DNA from: Klenkia soli
Lineage (GTDB): Bacteria; Actinomycetota; Actinomycetes; Mycobacteriales; Geodermatophilaceae
Reading direction: 5' to 3'
Length of the DNA stretch: 40,368 bases
NCBI RefSeq assembly: GCF_900103975.1
Contig: NZ_FNIR01000021.1
Span: forward strand, 1 to 40,368
Numbering within the stretch: position 1 is the first letter of the stretch; each line of letters begins with the position of its first letter. The notes under the pieces are model-generated. The model saw nothing but the letters and a program-made list of their open reading frames with translations, made no database searches and had not been told where the DNA came from. The position numbers were made by a program, and so were the translations under genes. This document shows, one piece after another, positions 31,900-39,145 of the stretch.

Positions 31900-32940
31900 G
31901 TGAGCCTCCAGGTACCCGTCGTCGACATCTCGGCCTACGTCGCCGGTGGCACCCCGGACGAACGGACCGCCTGCGCCCGGGCGATGGACGCCGCCTGCCG
32001 GACCGTCGGCTTCGTGCAGGTCACCGGGCACGGCGTCCCGCAGGCCGTGACCGAGGGCCTGGCCGGGGCCATGGACGACCTCTTCGGCCTGGACCTCGAG
32101 ACGAAGAAGTCCTGGCGCACCCCGCCGGAGGTCAACCGCGGCTACTCGCCGCCGAAGTCGGAGTCGTTGTCGCTGTCCCTGGGCGTGGAGTCGGCCTCGC
32201 GGATGAAGGACTTCTTCGAGGCGTTCAACGTCGGTGCCTCGCAGGCCACGTACCCGCACGCCCCGGGCCTGCCGCAGCCGGACTACGCCGAGAACACCTG
32301 GCCCGCCGTCCCCGGGTTCCGGGCCGCCGTCGAGGCCTACTACGCCGAGGCGGCCCGGGTCGCCCGCACGCTGACCGGCGTCTTCGCCGACGCCCTGGAC
32401 CTGCCGACGACCTTCTTCGCCGACATCACCGGGCACTCCCTGGACGTGCTGCGGATGAACAACTACGCGCTGCCGCCCGGCGAGGTCGAGCTGGACGGCG
32501 ACCTCACCGGCATGGGCGAGCACACCGACTACGGCATCGTCACCGTGCTCTGGGCCGACCAGGTGGCCGGCCTGCAGATCCTGGGCACCGACGGCGGCTG
32601 GCACGACGTCGTCCCCGCCGACGGCGCCCTGCTGGTCAACCTCGGCGACGTCACCACCCGGCTGACCAACGAGCACTGGCTCTCGACGCTGCACCGGGTG
32701 AAGCCCCCGGTCGTCGACGGCCGGATCCAGCGCCGCCGGTCGTGCGCGTTCTTCCACGACGGGGACGTCGACGCCGTGGTCGGGGTGCTGCCGACCTGCC
32801 TCGCCCCGGGCGAGGAGCCGAAGTACCTGCCGGTGACCGTGGGGGAGCACGTGGCGGCCAAGCTCCGCGGCTCCCGCGCCGGGCTGGTGAACACCGCGGC
32901 CGACCGCGAGGCCGCCCGGGTGCTGGCCGCCCGGGGCTGA
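31900..32940 (+). CDS. Isopenicillin-N-synthase-like Fe(II) dioxygenase
   Basis: A 346-residue member of the 2-oxoglutarate/Fe(II) oxygenase superfamily, isopenicillin-N-synthase-like branch. The N-terminal domain has VPVVDISAYV and GFVQVTGHGV. The iron ligands are His208 and Asp210 (GEHTDYG) and His265 (STLHRV). Arg279-x-Ser281 (RRS) binds 2-oxoglutarate. All key residues are present. The family includes gibberellin/ethylene enzymes and fungal thymine 7-hydroxylase, so a thymine-related role is conceivable here but not shown. GTG 31900 is chosen to place VPVVDIS near the N-terminus; GTG 31882 in frame is an alternative. Confidence 0.85.
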   Translation: MSLQVPVVDISAYVAGGTPDERTACARAMDAACRTVGFVQVTGHGVPQAVTEGLAGAMDDLFGLDLETKKSWRTPPEVNRGYSPPKSESLSLSLGVESASRMKDFFEAFNVGASQATYPHAPGLPQPDYAENTWPAVPGFRAAVEAYYAEAARVARTLTGVFADALDLPTTFFADITGHSLDVLRMNNYALPPGEVELDGDLTGMGEHTDYGIVTVLWADQVAGLQILGTDGGWHDVVPADGALLVNLGDVTTRLTNEHWLSTLHRVKPPVVDGRIQRRRSCAFFHDGDVDAVVGVLPTCLAPGEEPKYLPVTVGEHVAAKLRGSRAGLVNTAADREAARVLAARG

Positions 32941-33006
32941 CCTCCGGGAATCCGGCGGCGCCGGGACGGCTTGGGCCCGGTGACATCCCGAACCCCTGGA
33001 GGACCC

Positions 33007-33432
33007 GTGCCTGCCGTCTACACCGCCATCGCCACCGCCACCGGGGAGGGCCGCAACGGCCACACCCGCTCCTCGGACGGCCTGGTCGACCACGACCTCG
33101 CCACCCCGGTCGAGATGGGCGGCGCGGGCGGCGCGACCAACCCCGAGCAGCTGTTCGCCGCGGGCTACGCGGCCTGCTTCCACTCCGCGCTGAAGGTCGT
33201 CGCCAAGCGGCAGGGCGTGACGCTGGCCGACTCCGCGGTGACCGCCGAGGTCGGCATCGGCCCGAACGACGCCGGCGGCTTCGGCCTCGAGGTGGCCCTG
33301 CACGTGGAGCTGGGCGGCGGGCTGGACCAGGCCGCCGCCGAGGCGGTCGTCGAGGCCGCCCACCAGGTCTGCCCCTACTCCAACGCCACCCGCGGCAACA
33401 TCCCGGTCACCCTGGAGACGACGGTCGCGTGA
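33007..33432 (+). CDS. ohr: Organic hydroperoxide resistance protein (Ohr/OsmC family)
   Basis: A 141-residue Ohr-type thiol peroxidase that reduces organic hydroperoxides. RNGHTRSSDG, NPEQLFAAGYAACFHSAL (peroxidatic Cys) and HQVCPYSNATRGNI (second active-site Cys) match Ohr rather than the general OsmC group. GTG 33007 follows GGAGG. An upstream in-frame ATG at 32971 would add 12 residues absent from the family. No MarR-type OhrR gene is adjacent. It overlaps the next gene by 4 nt. Confidence 0.93.
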   Translation: MPAVYTAIATATGEGRNGHTRSSDGLVDHDLATPVEMGGAGGATNPEQLFAAGYAACFHSALKVVAKRQGVTLADSAVTAEVGIGPNDAGGFGLEVALHVELGGGLDQAAAEAVVEAAHQVCPYSNATRGNIPVTLETTVA

Positions 33433-33716
33433 TCCGCAACGTCGTCGTCGGCCGGCTGCACCCGGACGCCGACCCCGCCGCCGTGCAGGCCGCGCTGGAC
33501 GCGATCGTCGCGCTGCCGGTCGAGGGCTGCCTGGACGTGCGGGTCGGCCGGGACGCCGGCCTGCGGGACGGCGCCTGGGGCTTCGCGATCACCAGCGACT
33601 GGGTCGACGCCGAGGCCTACCGGGTCTACGACGCCGACGCCGAGCACAACCGCATCCGGGCGGAGCTCTTCGGCCCGCTGTGCGCGGAGATCGCCCGCGT
33701 CCAGTTCGACGCCTGA
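33429..33716 (+). CDS. Dabb (stress-response A/B barrel) domain protein
   Basis: A 95-residue ferredoxin-like A/B barrel protein. VIRNVVVGRLHPDADPAAVQ is a typical Dabb start, and WGFAITSDWVDAEAYRVYDA followed by DAEHNRIRAEL corresponds to the family's F-(A/V)-(D/S)-x-(A)-Y-x-x-H-x-x-H region. GTG 33429 overlaps the ohr stop by 4 nt (GTGA). Function unknown; members often dimerise and some act as small enzymes. Confidence 0.8.
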   Translation: MIRNVVVGRLHPDADPAAVQAALDAIVALPVEGCLDVRVGRDAGLRDGAWGFAITSDWVDAEAYRVYDADAEHNRIRAELFGPLCAEIARVQFDA

Positions 33717-33719
33717 ACA

Positions 33720-33761
33720 CGCGAGCGGCCCGCACCCCGACCGGGGTACGGGCCGCTCGCG
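33720..33761. terminator. Hairpin terminator between convergent genes
   Basis: CGCGAGCGGCCCG pairs perfectly with CGGGCCGCTCGCG, with an inner CCCC/GGGG. It starts 4 nt after the Dabb stop and ends 7 nt before the barbiturase stop, so it can serve both strands. Confidence 0.85.
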
Positions 33762-33767
33762 GCGGGG

Positions 33768-34871
33768 TCAGGCCTTGACGATGGCGGCGACGGGGCCGCC
33801 GCCCGAGGGGCCCTGGTGCACGGCGGCGACGGAGACGAAGACCGCCGGGTCGCCGGTCACCGAGGCGGCGACGCCGCCGACGGTGGCCTTGATCTGGCGG
33901 TGCCAGAAGACGTCGGAGTCGTCGAGCATCGCGTTGCGGCGGCCGCGGACGTAGCCGGTCGGGTCGGCCTCGCACTTGAGGAAGACGTTGACCAGCTTGT
34001 CCCCGAGGTCCGAGGTGTGCGGGCGCTCGGGCAGCTCGAGGCCGGCCTCGCGGATGGCCTGCCAGATGCCGTCCTGGTCCAGGGCGTCCTTCATGACCGA
34101 GTGGCCGATGCGGTAGTTGCCGCCGTGGCCGCGGGCGTTGCCGACCACGACGATCTGCGCCTGGTCCAGCTCGACGCCCGAGGAGCACGAGGCGACGGCC
34201 GAGAACAGCGAGAAGTCGCGCATGACCTGCTTCTGCTCGGGCAGCTCGATCTCGCCCAGGGCCAGGGCGATGCCCAGCGCGGTGGTGCCGTTGGAGAGGT
34301 CCATCGAGCCGTGCGGCTCGTCGTAGTAGGTCTCCTGGCCGCGCGACTTGGCCTCGCGGATCGTCTCGATCGTGAGCAGCGGGGTCTTGGTCTGCACGTA
34401 GTGGACGTCGGCGGGGTCGGTGATGCCGGCCTCGGCCATCGCGCGCTTCACGCCCTCGGCGACCTTCTCGACCATGGTGATGCGGCCGATGTCCTCGGGC
34501 AGCAGGACCTCGCTCATCGCGAAGCCGACGGTCAGCCGGGGCTCGTCGGTCTTCTCGACGGCGTCCTCGGGCAGCGTGGCGAAGATGGTGGCGTGCGGGC
34601 TGATGACGCCGTCGGTGCCGCCGGACCAGACGATCGGGATCTGCTTGACCTCGGCCTCGCTGCGGGTGCCCTTGGCCATCAGCACCTCGCGGAAGGCGCG
34701 GTCGGCGATGATCCGGGTGTAGTCGTTCACCCCGCCGTTGCCCTCGGTCTTGCCGATGACGGCCACGACGCGGTCGGCGTCCATGACGCCCTCGTCGATG
34801 AGCTTGGCGAGCTCGGAGGCGTCGCTCACGTTGTGCAGCGGGACCTTGCGGACCTCGATCGGTGCGGGCAC
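33768..34871 (-). CDS. Ring-opening amidohydrolase: barbiturase (or cyanuric acid hydrolase)
   Basis: A 367-residue member of the small cyanuric acid hydrolase/barbiturase family. Three similar domains each bring a Lys and a Ser: Lys41 ([10 protein letters not shown]) with Ser83 (WSGGTDG); Lys162 (VQTKTPLL) with Ser230/231 (ASCSSGVEL); and the Lys of RQIKA with the Ser of GPSGGGP. Barbiturase opens barbiturate to ureidomalonate; cyanuric acid hydrolase acts on an s-triazine. I favour barbiturase because carbamate kinase precedes it and the shared operator links it to a uracil-type permease and a molybdenum hydroxylase. GTG 34871 has AAGGAG 6 nt upstream, 12 nt after the kinase stop. Confidence 0.88.
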   Translation of the reverse strand: MPAPIEVRKVPLHNVSDASELAKLIDEGVMDADRVVAVIGKTEGNGGVNDYTRIIADRAFREVLMAKGTRSEAEVKQIPIVWSGGTDGVISPHATIFATLPEDAVEKTDEPRLTVGFAMSEVLLPEDIGRITMVEKVAEGVKRAMAEAGITDPADVHYVQTKTPLLTIETIREAKSRGQETYYDEPHGSMDLSNGTTALGIALALGEIELPEQKQVMRDFSLFSAVASCSSGVELDQAQIVVVGNARGHGGNYRIGHSVMKDALDQDGIWQAIREAGLELPERPHTSDLGDKLVNVFLKCEADPTGYVRGRRNAMLDDSDVFWHRQIKATVGGVAASVTGDPAVFVSVAAVHQGPSGGGPVAAIVKA

Positions 34872-34883
34872 GGCGGGCTCCTT

Positions 34884-35837
34884 CTACTGGATGACGGTGC
34901 CGACGGCGTCGTCGGCGACGGCTTCTGCGATGTGCTCGAGAGAGGTGATGACGGCGCGACGTCCGGGCCCGCCGTCGACGAACCGCAGCGCGGCGTCGAC
35001 CTTGGGGCCCATGCTGCCGCGCGCGAACTGGCCGGCCGCCGCGTGCTCGCGCAGCTCGGCGACGGTGACCCGGCCCAGCGGCCGGGCGTCGGGGGTGCCG
35101 AAGTCGACCATCACGTGGTCGACGTCGGTGGCGATCACCAGCGTGTCGGCGCCGAGCTCGGCGGCCATCAGCGCGGCGGTCAGGTCCTTGTCGATGACCG
35201 CCTCGACACCGCGCAGGGCGGCGCCGTCCCGGCCGTCGTCCACGACCGGGATGCCCCCGCCGCCGGCGCAGACGACGACGAACCCGGCAGCGGCCAGGGC
35301 GCGGATCGCGGGGGAGTCGAGCACCGAGCGGGGCTCGGGCGAGGCCACGACGCGGCGCCAGCCCTTCTCGCCGCGGTCCTCCCACAGCTGGCCGAGGTCG
35401 ACGAACCGCTGCGCCTGCCCGCGCGGCAGGAACCGGCCGACGGGCTTGGTGGGCTCGGCGAACCCGGGGTCGGCGGCGTCGACCAGCGTGCGGGTGACCA
35501 GGGCGGCGGTGCGCTGGGCCAGCCCGCGGGCGGCGAGGGCGGCGTCCAGCTCGTCGACGACGGTGAACCCGATCGTCCCCTGGGTCTGCGCGACGTTCCA
35601 GTCCAGCGGGACCGGGGGGACCTCGTGCGCGGCCAGCTCGTTCTTGACCAGCAGGTTGCCGACCTGCGGGCCGTTGCCGTGGGTGACCACGACCTCGACC
35701 CCGGTGGCGACGACGTCGGCCACGTGGCCGGCGGCGACGGCGATGGCCGCCCGCTGGGCACCCGGGGTCGCGGAGCCGTCGGGGCCGGTCATCGCGTTGC
35801 CGCCCAGGGCGATCACGACGCGGCGCTGCGAGGTCAT
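34884..35837 (-). CDS. arcC: Carbamate kinase
   Basis: A 317-residue amino-acid-kinase-fold enzyme that makes ATP from carbamoyl phosphate and ADP, releasing carbamate (NH3 plus CO2). RRVVIALGGNAM, VVTHGNGPQVGNLL, CAGGGGIPVV, VIDKDLTAALMA, ATDVDHVMV and FARGSMGPKVDAAL are the full set of family motifs. No arginine deiminase genes are nearby; the next gene is the barbiturase, so the carbamoyl phosphate probably comes from ureide breakdown rather than citrulline. ATG 35837 has a TAGGGT box 6 nt upstream and the shared operator motif beyond it. Confidence 0.95.
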   Translation of the reverse strand: MTSQRRVVIALGGNAMTGPDGSATPGAQRAAIAVAAGHVADVVATGVEVVVTHGNGPQVGNLLVKNELAAHEVPPVPLDWNVAQTQGTIGFTVVDELDAALAARGLAQRTAALVTRTLVDAADPGFAEPTKPVGRFLPRGQAQRFVDLGQLWEDRGEKGWRRVVASPEPRSVLDSPAIRALAAAGFVVVCAGGGGIPVVDDGRDGAALRGVEAVIDKDLTAALMAAELGADTLVIATDVDHVMVDFGTPDARPLGRVTVAELREHAAAGQFARGSMGPKVDAALRFVDGGPGRRAVITSLEHIAEAVADDAVGTVIQ

Positions 35838-35843
35838 GCCGGA

Positions 35844-35880
35844 ACCCTAGCCCGATTTCTCTTAGCGGTGAAGTACTTGG
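35844..35880. promoter_or_regulatory. Shared operator motif (copy C) and leaderless -10 of carbamate kinase
   Basis: TTAGCGGTGAAGTACTTGG at 35862-35880, preceded by GATTTCTC (35854-35861) as in copy B2. On the minus strand TAGGGT (35849-35844) lies 6 nt before the carbamate kinase ATG. The whole 44-bp gap between the PHP gene and carbamate kinase is taken up by these elements. Confidence 0.7.
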
Positions 35881-35881
35881 T

Positions 35882-36703
35882 TCAGCGTCTCCAGAAGTCG
35901 AACCGGTCGCGCCCGGGCCCGAAACCGGCGGCCTCGACCACGTCCACCGCCAGGTCGAAGCGCTGGCCGACCGCGGTGGGGGTGTGCGCGTCGCTGCCGA
36001 AGCTGACCGCCTCGCCGCCCTCGTCGCGGAACCACCGCACCAGCTCGACCGAGGCCAACGGGCTGGTGGTGTTGACCTCCAGGGCCCGGCCGGTCTCGGC
36101 CAGGGCCCGGAACACCTCGCGGTACTCGGCCTCGAACGGCTGCTCGGCGTACCGGTCGCGCCCGCCGGGCCAGTACCGGCGGGGGAAGTCGACGTGCGCG
36201 AGCACCTGGAACACGTCGCTGTCCCGCACCATCTGCGCCATCTCGGTCAGGTAGCGGCGCATCGTGGCGTCGGCGCCCGACCGGGTGAGCATGCGGTTGA
36301 CCCCGATCAGCCGGTCGCCGTCGGTGAGCGAGTGCAACGACCCCAGGACGCGGTCGACCGGTGCGGCGGCGAGGTGGCGGGCGACGCTCTCGGCGAACAG
36401 GTGGGGCTCGCCGGCCTCGACCCCGGAGACCACGCGCAGCTCCGGGAAGCGGTCGCGGCACTCGGCGATCGACGCGGCGTAGCCCTCGACGTCGATGGGG
36501 CGCTGGTTGGCGGGGTGCCGGTCGACCAGCCCGTCGCGGCTGGCCCGGTCCTCGGCGGCCCAGACGGTGAAGTCCAGGTGCTCGGTGAAGGCCACGGCGG
36601 GCAGGCCGATCCGCACCGCGCGCTCGCAGGCCTCCACCATCGAGGCCCAGGGCCCGGTGTCCCACGAGAACTCGCTGTGCACGTGGTCGTCGGGAGGCAG
36701 CAT
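35882..36703 (-). CDS. PHP-domain phosphoesterase (histidinol-phosphatase-like)
   Basis: A 273-residue PHP metal-dependent phosphatase. DHVHSEFSWD (His7, His9) supplies the first metal ligands, AFTEHLD the next, SGVEAGEP and GSLHSL follow, then VLAHVDFPRR and FGSDAHTP at the C-terminal end. This set matches HisK-type histidinol-phosphate phosphatases, though related actinobacterial PHP proteins have other substrates. No his genes are near. ATG 36703 is chosen because it places the DHVHS motif at the N-terminus. It ends 44 bp before carbamate kinase, but the promoter elements in that gap suggest separate transcription. Confidence 0.85.
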   Translation of the reverse strand: MLPPDDHVHSEFSWDTGPWASMVEACERAVRIGLPAVAFTEHLDFTVWAAEDRASRDGLVDRHPANQRPIDVEGYAASIAECRDRFPELRVVSGVEAGEPHLFAESVARHLAAAPVDRVLGSLHSLTDGDRLIGVNRMLTRSGADATMRRYLTEMAQMVRDSDVFQVLAHVDFPRRYWPGGRDRYAEQPFEAEYREVFRALAETGRALEVNTTSPLASVELVRWFRDEGGEAVSFGSDAHTPTAVGQRFDLAVDVVEAAGFGPGRDRFDFWRR

Positions 36704-36783
36704 CGACGGTCATCCTGCCCCGTCGTCCACAGGTCGCACCCGGCGGGCCGCGGCTGTCGGACCCGGTGCCTACTGTCGGTCCC

Positions 36784-39024
36784 ATGAGCAGCGCTGTGGC
36801 CTCCACCGAGATCGCCGACGAGGCGCTCGCGGTCCTCCGCGAGCTCACCGGCCGCCCCGACGCGGTCTTCCGCGAGGGCCAGGACGACGCGGTCGCAGCC
36901 CTCGTCGAGCGGCACCAGCGGGCGCTGGTCGTGCAGCGCACCGGGTGGGGCAAGTCGGCGGTCTACTTCGTCTCCACCGCGCTGCTCCGCCGCCGCGGGG
37001 GCGGACCCACCCTGCTGGTCAGCCCGCTGCTGGCCCTCATGCGCGACCAGGTCGCCGCGGCCGCCCGGGCCGGCATCAAGGCCGTCGAGATCTCCAGCGC
37101 CAACGCGACCGAGTGGGACGACGTCGCGGCCCGGCTGGCCGCCGACGACGTCGACGTCCTGCTGGTCTCCCCGGAGCGGCTGACCAACCCCCGCTTCCGC
37201 GACGAGCAGCTGCCCGGCCTCGTCGAGCGCTGCGGCCTGCTGGTGGTGGACGAGGCGCACTGCGTGTCCGACTGGGGGCACGACTTCCGGCCCGACTACC
37301 GCCGCATCCGCGAGCTGCTCGGTCGGCTCCCGGCCGGCACCCCGGTGCTGGCCACCACGGCCACCGCGAACGAGCGCGTGGTCGAGGACGTCGCCGAGCA
37401 GCTGGGCTCCGGGGGCGTCGCGGTCACCACCGTCCGCGGCCCGCTCGCCCGCGACTCCCTGCGGTTGGGTGTGCTGCGGCTGCCCACCGACCGGGCCCGG
37501 TTGGGCTGGCTGGCCGCCCACCTCGAGGAGCTCCCGGGCAGCGGCATCGTCTACACGCTCACCGTGGCCTCTGCCGAGGAGACCGCGGCGCTGCTGCGCG
37601 ACGCCGGTCACGAGGTGCGCGCCTACACCGGCCGTCTGGACGACGCCGACCGCAAGGACGCCGAGGAGGCGCTGCGCGAGAACCGGGTCAAGGCGTTGGT
37701 CGCCACCTCGGCCCTGGGCATGGGCTTCGACAAGCCCGACCTGGGTTTCGTCGTCCACCTGGGGGCGCCGTCGTCCCCGGTCAGCTACTACCAGCAGGTG
37801 GGTCGTGCCGGCCGTGCCGTCGAGCACGCCGACGTGCTGCTGCTCCCGGGGCCCGAGGACCTCGCCATCTGGCAGTGGTTCGCCACCTCCTCCATGCCGC
37901 GGGAGGACCACGCCGCGGCCGTCCTCACCGCGATGGCCGACGGCAAGGCCTGGTCGGTGGCCCGCCTCGAGACCGTCGCCGACGTGCGCCGCTCACGGCT
38001 GGAGTTGCTGCTCAAGGTTCTGTCGGTCGACGGCGCCGTCGAGCGGGTGCAGGGCGGTTGGCGCTCCACCGGGGTGCCCTGGGTCTACGACGCCGACCGG
38101 TACGCCCGGGTCACCCGCACCCGCGAGGCCGAGCAGCGCTCGATGATCGCCTACGCGCGGCCGGTCGACGAGGCGCAGTGCCGCATGGCGTTCCTGCAGG
38201 AGGCCCTCGACGACCCCACCGCCGCACCGTGCGGCCGGTGCGACGTGTGCGCCGGTCCCTGGTACCCCACCGACATCCCCGCGGGTGCGGCCGAGGCGGC
38301 GAACGCGCGGCTCGACCGGCCCGGCGTCGAGCTGCCGCCGCGCGCGCAGTGGCCCACCGGCGCCGACCGGCTCGGCGTCGACGTCAAGGGCAAGATCGGA
38401 CCCGGCGATCTGGTCCTCCCCGGCCGGGCCGTCGCCCGGTTGACCGACCTGGGCTGGGGTCAGCGGCTGCGCACCCTGCTCGGGGACGACGGCGTCGGCG
38501 GAGTGGCCACGTTGGCCGAGGACCTCGAGGCCCCCTCGATCGAGGAGGACCCGGACGCCGCCTACGACACGGCGCCGCACGTGATCCGGCCCGGTGCGGC
38601 GTCGGACTCCCCGCCGACCGACGAGCTGATGGCCGCCTGCGCCCGGGTGCTCGGTGCGTGGGACTGGGCCGACCGGCCGGTGGCCGTCGTCGCCGTGCCG
38701 TCCCGCCGTCGGCCCGCGCTGGTCACCGGGGTGGCCCAGGGGCTGGCCCGGCTCGGCCGGCTGCCGTACCTGGGGCAGCTGGACCTCCAGCACGGCGGGC
38801 CGACCGGTGGACCCGGTGGCAACTCGGCGTTCCGCCTGGCCGGGGTCTGGCAGCGGATCACCGTGGGGGACGCACTGCGCGAGCAGCTCGCCGGGCTGTC
38901 CGGCCCCGTGCTGCTGGTCGACGACCTCGCCGACTCGCGGTGGACCATCACCGTGGCCGGGCGGGAGCTGCGTCGGGCGGGGGCCAGCGGTGTGCTGCCG
39001 TTCGTCCTCGCGCTGTCCGCCTGA
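36784..39024 (+). CDS. recQ: RecQ-family DNA helicase fused to a phosphoribosyltransferase-like domain
   Basis: A 746-residue 3'-5' helicase-like protein. QRTGWGKSAVYFVST is Walker A, VSPLLALMRDQV motif Ia, VVDEAHCVSDWGHDFRPDYR the DEAH box with RecQ-specific continuation, TTATANE motif III, and YYQQVGRAGR motif VI. A zinc-binding CGRCDVC lies near residue 485. The last about 150 residues lose helicase similarity and end VLLVDDLADSRWTITVAGRE, a ComF-like phosphoribosyltransferase PRPP loop. This fusion occurs in actinobacteria; the role of the second domain is unknown. TACTGT ends 7 nt before ATG 36784, so a leaderless start is preferred to an upstream codon at 36766. Confidence 0.88.
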   Translation: MSSAVASTEIADEALAVLRELTGRPDAVFREGQDDAVAALVERHQRALVVQRTGWGKSAVYFVSTALLRRRGGGPTLLVSPLLALMRDQVAAAARAGIKAVEISSANATEWDDVAARLAADDVDVLLVSPERLTNPRFRDEQLPGLVERCGLLVVDEAHCVSDWGHDFRPDYRRIRELLGRLPAGTPVLATTATANERVVEDVAEQLGSGGVAVTTVRGPLARDSLRLGVLRLPTDRARLGWLAAHLEELPGSGIVYTLTVASAEETAALLRDAGHEVRAYTGRLDDADRKDAEEALRENRVKALVATSALGMGFDKPDLGFVVHLGAPSSPVSYYQQVGRAGRAVEHADVLLLPGPEDLAIWQWFATSSMPREDHAAAVLTAMADGKAWSVARLETVADVRRSRLELLLKVLSVDGAVERVQGGWRSTGVPWVYDADRYARVTRTREAEQRSMIAYARPVDEAQCRMAFLQEALDDPTAAPCGRCDVCAGPWYPTDIPAGAAEAANARLDRPGVELPPRAQWPTGADRLGVDVKGKIGPGDLVLPGRAVARLTDLGWGQRLRTLLGDDGVGGVATLAEDLEAPSIEEDPDAAYDTAPHVIRPGAASDSPPTDELMAACARVLGAWDWADRPVAVVAVPSRRRPALVTGVAQGLARLGRLPYLGQLDLQHGGPTGGPGGNSAFRLAGVWQRITVGDALREQLAGLSGPVLLVDDLADSRWTITVAGRELRRAGASGVLPFVLALSA

Positions 39025-39029
39025 ACGCT

Positions 39030-39124
39030 GTCCACAGGTTTCCGCACACCTGTTCGAAACTCCGTCGTGGCAGGTGGGTGAAGTGAACGCCCGGTCGTCC
39101 ACAGTCCTTCGCACAGGTGTTCGA
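39030..39124. promoter_or_regulatory. Two LexA-box-like sites in a 28-bp imperfect direct repeat upstream of alkB
   Basis: The pieces 39030-39057 and 39097-39124 share GTCCACAG, GCACA and TGTTCGA in the same positions. Each ends in a sequence close to the actinobacterial SOS box TCGAAC-N4-GTTCGA: CCGCACACCTGTTCGA (39042-39057) and TCGCACAGGTGTTCGA (39109-39124). The second overlaps the -35 region of the alkB promoter (-10 TAGCCT at 39134-39139). Confidence 0.55.
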
Positions 39125-39145
39125 CAGCGGGGCTAGCCTGGAGTC

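Noticed and set aside
33768-34871. Cyanuric acid hydrolase of an s-triazine (atrazine/melamine) pathway
   Set aside because: Same protein family and cannot be excluded from sequence alone, but no biuret hydrolase, allophanate hydrolase or triazine hydrolase genes are present, while pyrimidine-type neighbours share its operator.
34884-35837. Arginine deiminase pathway carbamate kinase
   Set aside because: No arcA, arcB or arginine/ornithine antiporter gene is in the window; the operon partner is the ring-opening amidohydrolase.
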